Below are positions 27,101 to 39,100 of a DNA stretch of 64,000 nt, piece by piece (position 1 is the stretch's first letter; each line of letters begins with the position of its first letter). The translations under genes and the position numbers were made by a program. Origin of the DNA: Mactra quadrangularis (lineage: Eukaryota > Mollusca > Bivalvia > Venerida > Mactridae); assembly GCA_025267735.1 (NCBI GenBank), contig CM046297.1, forward strand, positions 36,110,011 through 36,174,010. The letters run 5' to 3'. The notes beneath the pieces were generated by a model. It made no database searches. It was not told where the DNA came from and saw only the letters and a list, made by a program, of their open reading frames with translations.

Positions 27101-30100
27101 CGTTTGAATGGTACGACGAATTTGTAAAGATGAATCGTCGGTGATCTATAAATAGAACAAAATTAATATTCAGATATAAAATATCGATGAAAGATGAAAA
27201 TTTTTGAAGTACTGACAATCTACTTTCTGAATGCCGAAGACATATTTTGTATGAAAAACGTGAAGTAATTTTATTCTCAAAACACTGATATCAGTATAGT
27301 ATACTATACATTCTGAAAACTCATACACATGAATAAGTTAAAACATAAACCATACATGTACAAACAGGGTCCATTTATAAACTATAAAACTAACAACACA
27401 ACTTGAATACTAAAGCCGAAGTTTCCCAAAGCCAGGTTGAGACAGGTTGAGGACTGTGATTAACACAGATGAAAACTCAAGAAAACCAGCAGATGAATAT
27501 GTTTTTCCAAAGAAATGTTAACAATTAAAGGTAGAGACTAACTAAGTTATGCTTAAGTTCAAGCCAGTGTCTGCACATAATGCATTATCATCCTTAGGAG
27601 CAAACGGACTCTGATGAAAAAACAACAGTCAAATCATCGTCTCTAACTAACTAAAATCTACTTACTGTAGATGAATGTTGTAAAAATTCTCTTCCTTTAT
27701 CGTCGAGGTCCCGGAATGTAGTTTCAACCTCAGACCATAATTCTTCTGTTTGCTGTACAGCAATATCAGTGAGATCTTGTAAATTTTCTGTATCAGATCT
27801 CAATGTATGTTCTAGGCTTCGCATACAGTTTGAATTCTGAAAATATAAGTACAATATACATAGAAAATGAACAAAAATATTATGTGTTACGTTTTGTAAT
27901 GGGAAATTTCGGTTTTGTCAAGGCCCCACTTAACCGACGACCAACTGTCCCTGGCTCAGATCTCTGGAGCCCAATGGCTTGCAGGTTGCACACCAGTCTA
28001 CTTATCAGGACAGACTTTCATGGAGAACTAAGCTCCCAAAGGTAGCAATTCCTACCTTTGAAATTGAAGACCATTACCTGGGCAAACCTAAACAGCAACA
28101 TGCAATAAATTTAAATAAATGTTTCTAGAACCTTAAATGAAACTATAGGAATAAATCGAATATGCCAATGTTATTATATAATGACTGAATAGCAGCAAAA
28201 CTGTAACAGAAAAAAGACACCAACCTGTTGTACGAGCCTTTGGAAAGAGACATAAATGAGACAAAGTCTAATGCGGACTTCAATGACGCTATGTAGACGT
28301 GTGATTTGTACTTGTAAATGTTCAACCTTCTCCTTAGCAGTGTTAGCCTCTTGGTCCCCTGACTTGACCATAGACATTGCTGCTTCGACTAAGGTTTGTA
28401 ACTCCGCATTCTTGTCCTGAAATATAACAGAAAAAATTAACATAAATCATAAAAGAGAATTAATGTACATGAATTATATCCATAGATTCTTCTGATATTT
28501 TTCATCAATAGCTCATATTTGAAAGTAAAATATATGGGTTTTCTTGTCACAAAATTCTTTTACATATCATTGCTGAAAAAGATGCAACACAGAGTAAATC
28601 CTATTGTCCTGTGAACATAATTTTATTTTAACTTTGTTCTGCACAGGTACATCTAGTACAAACAAAGTTGTTTTCTTAATAGACTTGAGTTCTGATAAAA
28701 ACAACCATTTCATCAGTCACTATATCAATGAGTTTCTATTGCTAATGGAAATGTTTATTTAATCCAATTGAAATATGAATGAATCTAATGAATAGATCTA
28801 GGTAAATACAAAAACTTACTCTTATGTCTTCTTCTAATTGTTCATGTATTTGAAGAAAATCGGTCGCCTCTGTAAGGTTGCTGCCCATATCACAATGACG
28901 ACTTAATGTAGATTGTATAATCTGTGTCATCCATGTCTGTATCTGTAATAATATAATATAATCAGTAAAAGTATGATCAGATGATCTATTGAGAACATCA
29001 GGGGAGGTAATTGTATATTGGCAAATGCCACTCGATTAAGTTCATGAACTGTTCTATTTTATTGTGACTAAGAATTAAACATGAGATGGCCATAATTTCC
29101 AGTATGTACCTAGCAGAGAAAGAAAAAATATAAATGTAAAGGTTTTTGTTTCTTAACTTCTTAAGTTTTTTTTTATTTTTCAACTTTAGATCTTTCAATG
29201 TCTCTATAGTAGTATAAGTTAAAATAAAATAAAATTTAAAATTGCCAATACTTACACTTGAGTATGATTCTTGGAAATGTAAATAACTTTGACTTCTTTC
29301 CCAAGCCTCTGCTCGTCTGGCCTTACAGAGTGACTCGAGTTCAGAACAGCGATTTTGCAGTTGTTGCATCTAAAAATAGATTCAATGGTTAAACTAGCAT
29401 AAGGATATATTCCAATATTTTACATACAATATTCATTAGAATATTAAACAGTTTTAGCAGATACAGTTAGTTGTTAATTACAAAAATCTTCCTGTTTTCT
29501 AGATAAATCAAAGTTTAACATATGATTAAAACGTTTTGCTTATTTCAAGGGCTGAACAAACCCCTATTGTAACTGCATACGAAAATAAAGGGAGTTACAA
29601 AAGTGTTTCGTTCAGCCCTCGATATTATCATTGTATATGCATTTGTATTATTAAGTGAGCAAAAGTATAAAGAATGTTAAAAGGAAGGAAAGAAAAATCA
29701 CAAAAATAAAAATCTCACCCTGTGTCTGACGCCATCAGCGCCGGTGTCGTCCCTACTGACCCTCTCAAGTAGGAGACGACCCTCGGTTTGTGCTGCCGTA
29801 GATACCTCTACAATGACGTTAGACAACTGAGAATGTCTTTCTGCAAGTTCTACACTGTTCCTTGGTAAGTCCTGGATGTTGAGTTGGACTTCTATCTCGC
29901 TTAACCTTTCTAGAGCCTGAAACAAAAAAACAAGAGTAAAATATATTGTTGGTAAGATCTGTCGTATACGTTAGTACCGGGTCTTGGCCAAGAATGGGTA
30001 GCAAGTTAGCCCAGACTGTGTGACTTTTAGACATAGAGATCTCATGAGGGCAGATTCACGCCAAAACGTGAGGTAAGCTTGGACTCTAATGAAATACATT

Positions 30101-33100
30101 AAGGGAAGAAAACGTTAAATTATTGCTAATTAATGCTACTTGTTCCTTTGATACAGAAGTGATCGTAATAATTGTACAAGAATGGGTAGTATAAAGTTTA
30201 TTATTATATTATTAGGCAGCTGTATTTATAAACCAGGTGAGCTATAGCACAACATCCAACTAGAAAGCAGGGGGTTGGAAGTTCTTATTATCCATTTGGA
30301 TATTTAACTTTTCTTTTCCCTGTATCATATACTCACCTTATTGAAAATAAAAACTTCTGATAAAAGATGTCAACTTACCGTTTCTGACCTCTCAAAGAAT
30401 GAGACGGCCATGGTGATGTTCTTTCTGCGAGTGTCTAATTTGATCATAAAATTCTCACATTCTGTGTCGACTTCCTGTAAACGACGTCTGACGCCCTCAG
30501 CATCGAGTGATGTACGACGCAAGAGCTGGTCAGCATTACGGACCAGTCGTAACACAGTTTCTTGTATGTCCTAAAATAGAACAGTTACAATTATAATGAC
30601 AGTTTAACAGTCCCATAATTTCTTGGAATAATTCAAATATTAAAAACTTAACAGAAAACTGAACCTCTATTTTTCTTGAGATCAAACACTATCAATTCGG
30701 ACATAGTTCTTAAGTTATATATTTAATTAGCATATACTTCATAATGAAAATTTAAGTTAATCTTCAAAAAAAGCGTCCATTGAAATAGCAAGGAGATGTT
30801 TTCAATTTGTGTCAAAATCTACAGTTTATAATGAAAGGAAAAACTTGTCTAGTATAAATAAACACTTACTCTTGCTTGATGTTCAAATCTTTGGTGGTCG
30901 GCTTGTATGGCTTTAGATGACTCATAAGAGTTGCCTAGATCTGTTCTTTGAAGCTGTGCGGTACCTGTAACTCTGTACCATGTTAATACCTGTAATTGAG
31001 AAAATATAAAATACTATTTTAAAAAATACAATGTACAACAATGGAAATAATAGATTGTTCTCTTTTTGTGTTATCCCCGATATTGATGTGCATGACATAT
31101 GGCATTTTACATATTGTAATACTCATTATATGTATATTGTGTGTCATGTCATTGTTACCGAAATAAAATTGTTGATTTAATTATTATTATCATTTTTAAA
31201 TGAAGAACAAATAGTAAACAAAATTAATGCTGTTTTTTACAATTTCCATCCATATTGCAGAGTTCAGTCAACATACTCATGGTCACCTGGATGAACTGAA
31301 ACCTTTTGACCATTACAAATAGCAAGGACTAAACAGCCTCGGGCAGTGAAGGAGATCATACTAAGATAAGAAACACCCTTGGTCAAAGGGGAGAAGGAAT
31401 CTGATTTATAAAGAAATATAAACAACAACCCACCTTGTCTACTTCTTGATCTAATTGGAACAATTGTAAAGATTGTTCTAAACGTATTCTTCTAGCTTCC
31501 CACAGATCTTCAAGCCTTCGTCGTCTGTCTTGTAACATTTCTAATAGATGTTCAATACCATAACATGCCGATGTTGTCGCATGTCTGTTTGTAAAGTCTG
31601 CATGCATTCCCATTTCCTTGATCCTCTCTAAGAGGGCGTGGCCTAAATCAAGGGTGGATTTTGATGCTTCGAGTATGTCTTGTTTGATTTCTTGATGTTG
31701 ATGAAGCTGTCTACGTGCTGAATCGACATCAGTAGCCAGAGGCAAGCTAGCAAAACGGCTCTGTGCTTGCTCCATCTGGGTTTCAAACTAAAATTAAAAA
31801 TAATAAACATTTTGTATAACGATTATACGTTCAATTACAGGTAAAGTTTTGCAAGAAAGACCTACTTTACTATAACAAAATCATATCATTTTTTGACACA
31901 TTTATAATCCCTGATGATTATCATTTAAAAGAAAACACATCCCTATATTATTTTTTTATACTCGTAAATATTATTGCAGTTCTTTAAGACTATCTGAGAT
32001 CAAAAGGACCCAAATATCAAACCTTTTCAAGCTGACAACATTGCATTAATAAAATCAGCTGAAAGGGCCAAATATTTCTGTAAAATCCGGTCAACGAGGG
32101 GACTATTCTATGAATCTTAAGCCTAAGTATAATAGCAAAGTTGATCACACAACGCTAGAAATGATAATCTTGGAAGGCAAAATCTGATTAAAGCTACTGG
32201 ATCTGTCAGCATTGACTACGTCATAAAAATATATTTTACTTACATGTCTGGCTTTCTGATGGAATGTAACACTGTCAGCTAAAAGTTGTTTTCTATATTG
32301 CAATTTTTCGTTGAGATCTCTCCACGCTTCAGCGAGGGTGTCCGACATCGCAGAGTATACAACAGCCTCAGACTGGTTCTCTGGTGCGTAACTATCCGCT
32401 CGTGACAGGAGTTGTTTGATTTCTTCCTCTTTCGCCTGAAAATAAGAGGATAAAAAATACATTTATTTATGAATATAAAGGGGTCAATTTTGGGGTTTTT
32501 TTGCCGAAATGTGGAAAAATATTTATAAGATATCATACAATAAAAAAATGTCATCAAATGTAAAGAGGCTATGTTTTGAATGTTTATCAAACAATGGCCA
32601 GGGAGTTTGAGTCACACACAGAGCTATTAATAAAGAACAATTTAATAATTTGCTAATAAAAGATTTTTAGCAAATGCAAAAGGAACAAAATAACTTTAAT
32701 CCTCAGTAAAATAGGAAAAAAATCAATACCCTTTTTTAACAATTCCAAAGCATTTTTAAATATCCTAACAATAACTTTTTTTCAAAACAAATTAATATTT
32801 TTTGCAACAAAGAAAACAAAAAGATTTTTAAGTTCCACCAAAGTTAAGCAAGGAATGGAGATTTTGAAAACCAGAAATCTTTTTAAACAAAAAAATAAGA
32901 TCAGTAAATATAATCAAAGTTTTTTTAGGAAATTTCTAATAACAAAACCCAGATGGAATTTATCAACAAATCTTGATCAAGTAAACAATATTTCAATGTT
33001 TAATTCAAGTCAAAAATAATCTGGCAGGTAGACAAAAAAATACTTTATAATTAAGATAAATAAAAAAAATGTTCAAAAATGGCTTCCATATTTCCTTGAA

Positions 33101-36100
33101 TTTTCTTTCATTTATAAAAACGAAACTTTTTTTTTTAATTTATACATTTCAGCAAACAAGTTTAAAGTAACAGATAAAAATTAATTAAAAAAATACTGAA
33201 TGAAGGCCTAAGACTTGAACTCATGATCTGTATATCATCAGACTGTAGCGGCATAACAAAAAAAAAGTCTAAAAATACTTGCCAATGAAAATTCAAATCT
33301 GATAAAAAAATATTTGCATTAATTTTGTTTCAAGAATACAACTTTATGAAATGAATTTATGCATAAATATATTTGACATCTGAAATGAAATAAAAAATGT
33401 CTGCCATATTTTTATCAGATTTGAATTATCATTGATAACTCTATTAATTTATGTTTTGAGATCTGCTTCTTTCCAGTTTGATAAGCTGATAAGATAATCA
33501 TGATTCATATATATATAATTTATAACAATGATCTGTATCAACAAAATGGATACCCTTTTTTTCAACGAATAAGGCTTTTCTGGTTTTAAAGACTCAAACC
33601 CTTTGCCCAGATACTTTAGATTACTATTATAAATTTTTGAGATCAGGAAACACCAATATTTTGTTTGTTTGTTTTGTCACCACCCCTTGATCAGTAGACT
33701 TGCGTGCTACCAACTGAGCTAGCCGCTCCAAATATTTTGCTGCAGTATTTTATTTCATGCTTCATATATATTGTGTCTGCTGCAAATATACTGCAACAAA
33801 TATTTTTCTATTCTTTGATGGCTTATAGAAATAAATTCTTAATCAACCACTACTTCGCACCATAAAATTATTTCATCAAGCAAGCACACACTTACTGGGT
33901 TAAAACAAATAAATCTTTGTTCTAAACTAATGTCTTATTTTATTATTTATATACAGAGTGGAAGCCTTTTTGGCTTATCAGTCTTGATAAATGCAGTTCT
34001 ACTTGATTACAAGATAAAATAATAGCACCTTCACACCTATATGATACATCTGAAGGGGCAAACCCAGGCAGGGGAGAGGTCCCTGCGTGTCTAATAAAAT
34101 GCACAAAATAAAAACAAAATTTTTGATTTTCTAATTTTAGGCATAGAATTGAAAATGACATTAAATGTCATCTTTGAAAAAAATCAGGGTATTGGGGGTA
34201 GCATGTCCCCCCCCTTAAATACTAAAGAGACAAACAAGTTGTAGACATTGGTTTAAAAAAAAAAAACTGTGGCAGACTCCATCCCTTTTGCTTATTTTTT
34301 TTCATGGGAAAAATCAACTTAAATCATCTCCCCTTCCTCTCCCTAACCCATAGAACTTGTTGCAAGATCTGCCACAGGTTCAGCGCATAAACTTACATAA
34401 AACCAAACATCTGAGAGATGCAGATAAGAAACATGCAAGCATCTCAATGATTCAGATGTATGGAAAAAAAATGGAGGATTAATGACACTGAGTCATAAAG
34501 ATGGCAAACAGCTGTTGAGTACAGAGCTCTCAGAGTACAGAAACCTCTCAGAGAAACCATTTACCTGTAGTTTGTATGGCATTTAACCAAAAAACATCTA
34601 TAGCAAAAATACTGATACAAAAAAATGTTCTTATGAAACTCTACTCAGTGGGTGAATGGATAAAACATTCTCTAAATAGAGAAATTTTCTGAAAACAATG
34701 TGAGTATACTGAATGGAACTGTTTTTCGACTAAGTAAAATTACAATATTCAAGTATACCGCAAGAAAAGGACAAAAAGCACAAAAAATAATTTGGGCACA
34801 GAAAATAAATGAGCATTGAAGGTATACCACAAGAAGAAGGAATTTGACTCAGAAAATTATATATTTAGAATTGAATGACTAAACAGTATGACATCAAAAT
34901 TATGAATAATCAGCACAGCAAAATTGGGCCTACTGTGAATGGGAAGATGTTATCATTATGGGTGTATTGAACAAAATATATTTTGTGTAGAAAAATGAGG
35001 CTGAGGTTTGGTGGCGTGAATGAAATTACATTAGCATTTAAGTGACATTGTTATACAAGCTCCAAATACTCATACTTCATTATATATTATAAAATCATTC
35101 CAATCATATTTTCACACATAGATGTGAAAGGAATAAAAATACATGACAGGTAAAACTAATAAAAATACATCACTGATGAAAGCTCAAGGTCTAGGCTCAC
35201 ACATACAGAACTGATTCCCAATTTATGATTTATTATCAGCACATGGGAAAAGGCCATAAAATACTTGAATATTGTACATTGAATGGAAAAAACACATACA
35301 TATACCGATATGCAAAGGAATGATAACAGTTAAGGATAGACTGATACCCAATATATTTTCCATCATAGGTAATGACTATGTAGAAAGACAATAGATATAA
35401 TACATCATGTTAAACACATGAGAAGATGTAACACATGGTTTATAAGAATACATAAGAAAACACAGGTTACAGGTATATCAGCAATTACTAAGTCTGAATT
35501 ATGGACTGCATGAGTTCTTCTATATGCTCAAAATATGAATTTTGAGGTTCCATTTGTTCAGTGCAAACACCAACTTTACTTTACTTTTAGTAAGCATGGG
35601 AAATTGTTTGAATAGAGGATTAAATCATTAGGATGTGTAATGGCATTTAACTAAATTAAGTTACATTAAGATATAAAGCAATAATACTATCTTTTTTATC
35701 TTCCAACTATTATTAAATTTCTTTAAACTGTCAGTAGCTTTTACATTAACCCTACTTATTTAAATACTAACTCTATAACTTGTGTACTCATGTTCAATTA
35801 AAAAATGATATTCATATTTAGGAACGGGAATAGACAAACAAATAACAAGTCTTTAAATCAGTGAGTTTATGTCCCACAGACAGTCAAATAAATTTTACTC
35901 TATATACATTACAAATCGCGGACTTAGCGCATAATGGTCGTAACTCACTTTTTTTCACTGGAGTTACCACTGTTTTGCACTAAGCCTGCGAAATGATTGC
36001 CAGTGATTTTTAACTCAGTGCCCATCACTGATAACTATATTACTAAATAAGTTAGATGACTCACCTGTAGTTTGGACAATAATTGGTCATGTTCAGCCTG

Positions 36101-39100
36101 TAATTGGAGAGCTTCTTCAACATTAGAACCAACCTCCATCAAATCTGGTTCCATTTGATGAACTCTTACCCTGATCCATTCTCCACACTGAAAATATAAT
36201 AAATATATACAATTATAATTACTATTACTAGCACTATTTGAGAAGAGAAACTACTCAAAAATCAATTACAGTTATAAATGTAACCTAATACAAGTCCGTG
36301 CACTGAACTTAGGTAGAACCAACAATCTTCTAAGTCTGGAAGTGGACACTCTACCTTGTTGCCATAAAATGTAAGCTTGAAGTTAAAAGAGTACAGGTAT
36401 TAAGTTATACCCCTGATACATAAGACAGACAATGGATCATTTTTTTCATACGGTTCAAACAATAGAACAATAGAACTTGACCTGCATTTTGTGCTTTTCA
36501 GCAATAATGTGTAACAACCTTTGTGTGTACCACCTATGCAGGGATTGAAAAACCCATAATTCAAGTTAGATCTAGTTAGCCCTAATATCTTCATTTTGTA
36601 TGAACCATCAAAAAAGCTACATTACTCCTTACCAAAATATACAGCCAGAGAAAGGTGGGTACACATGTACTGAGGAGAAATGTTGAATACACAAGTCATA
36701 GAGATAATTATCTAAATTATCAATCAGTTAATCAATTATCAATTATCTCATCAATTATCTATAAGTAAGACCATTCATTAGTCAGACAGATAACATACAG
36801 TAAAAACTTGAGTATCAAAACATCCAGTGGTCTCATATTAATTCTTGGTTTATTTTCATGAACTAATAGATCTACAGTATAAAAGCATTCTTGTGTTTTA
36901 AATGGTTAAACAGTAATTTGTCCAGTTGCTTTTTATCAAAGCGATATTTTTTATTACCATTATTTTTATCTTTATTGTGTGTTATCAGCAATAATATGTA
37001 AGTAGTTATATTCTGCAAGGATGTACCATGGTTTTGTTATTCAACTGTCAGTGATGTATACATTAACCCCGCTGATTTAAATACTTACTACAGTTCCTCT
37101 GTACTAACTATAAGTAAAAGTAGTTATCCGTTTCTATGTACAGGGGTTATCAGACAAATACTGAGTAGTTAAATCAAGCAAGGTTTATTAATGCACCATT
37201 GACAGTTGAATAAAAATTTAACAATGAAATGACTTTTGGTTTGAAGCATGTTCTATTCAGTTGCTTTAGAAGGGTCTGCAATATGGGTCAGACTGTACCA
37301 TTAGACTTAGTTGTTATCATAACATATGACCAGTCACTTAGTGAACATATAAACAAACATATATAATCTATGTTCAGAGAGAAAGGTAGATATATAATAT
37401 AATTTTATCAGTGTAGATCTAAGGAGTGGTCTCCTGACTTCTCTCTGACTTATCATCATAGAATCCTGATAGTCTAGAATACTGATAGTCTAGAATCATA
37501 CTGATAGTCTATGAGTGATGTTTGATTGATTTATTACTTTGATGGAACTTAGCTAGAGATTAGAATTTCAGGAAAGTTTAGAGCGGGGGGGGGGGGGGGG
37601 GGTACTAGACTTAATATCATATGTTTTTTTGTTTTACCTGAACTTTGAGGCTTGATAGAAGGCATAGGCACATATATAACCTAGTACAGATATTTCGATA
37701 TTTTTTTTTCAAAGGTGGATTACTTTAAATATGGTATTAAATGTATGTATTTACTTGAGGGGAGAGGGTGGAAAACTATAGAAATATCATTGTGTTTTTC
37801 TATTTATTTTTTTGCTAATTAGTATAATATACTAATTATGGCAAGGTATCTGATTCACTGTGAGTAATAACAAACTAATAATATTATTTCCAGTTTCATC
37901 CAGCTAGTCTCAAAGCTGCTCAACTAATACATGAACACAATCTGATAACAACAGCCATTTTGTATCATACTGGGCACAGAAATGATGATCAAATGACTGA
38001 TAGCCCTTTAAATAGAGGTACACACTGGGCCCCATAATGATAACTTAGTGCCTCTCATTATCTAAGGAATCTTGAGGGCATTGACACAAGAAGTGAATAC
38101 AGTCAAACCCCTGTAATCACAGACCATTAGAGCAGTGATGCAATAAAAAAATGTATAACCCTAGTTAGATTATGATGACACTAAAGTGCTTTCTTTAAAA
38201 CTTTTAAATGGTAACAATTATTAGCCTATTTGATAATAAATTATAAAGAATGCCATAAGTTTGTGTCCATAATATGTTAACAGAGAACATTTTTGTTCTA
38301 TAAAAATCAAGTACGATAATTGATATTTGATTTTTTATAATATTAAGTTTATGAATTTAGTACTCGGGGAAGTAAAAATTGTAAAAATCTTGCTTGACTT
38401 TGCAATAACGAAGGTGGTCTTTATCTCAGAACTACACTGTAGTTATATAAGTAATGATATGCCCTTACTCTGAGTCAAGGGCAAGTCTATAAAATATGCC
38501 AACCAAGATGGAAACAATTAGGAATTTCTCAGTCGCAGAAAACTGATGTATACCAGGTATATACAAAAATACAAACTCTTTGCAGCTGTAGATATTTTAA
38601 TCTTGGTTTTATAAATCTACATTTTATGAAAATAAAAATTTATCAAACAGTTATGAAACTGATAAACGCAGCCATTTTGTTTTTTCACTCAGTCGGCTGC
38701 TAGTTATTTATTCTAAATTAGAAAATTAACTGTTCACAGCTGAAATCTTATTTAGTTAAGAATTGAGACTTAATATTTCTAGAAAATATAAAATTTATGA
38801 AAGGTTTATGTAATTGAGGGGAGCGGCCATTTTGTTTTTCACTGTATATGTTGACAGCTAAATATCAAGTTTAATTAAATAACACCTAATTAATGGCAAT
38901 TCGAGAAAATAAAAACAATTTTTCAATAAACTAAATTTCTTGAAAATGAAAACTAGTTATTCATGATTAATGAAGGCCATTTGTTTTTGGCTATTTATCG
39001 TCTGCTAAGGCCAGAACAGGAAGTAATGTTAGATCAAAATGGCTACCATCCAAGAAATTTCTGAAATTCCTCCACACCTGTATCTGACGAATCTTGGCTG

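Larger units (their letters stand above)
32436..36064. other. 3.6-kb intron between CCDC141-like exons 2 and 3
   Basis: Holds a SINE fragment (33678-33730), a second tRNA-like B-box remnant near 33205-33250, one palindromic MITE (35712-35899) and one hairpin element (35916-35991). There is no supported exon. Confidence 0.55.

Noticed and set aside
27920..28060. GC-richer segment with a short frame on the plus strand (LNRRPTVPGSDLWSP)
   Set aside because: Lies within an intron, no splice borders or domain; it may be an old repeat but has no identifiable ends or second copy here.
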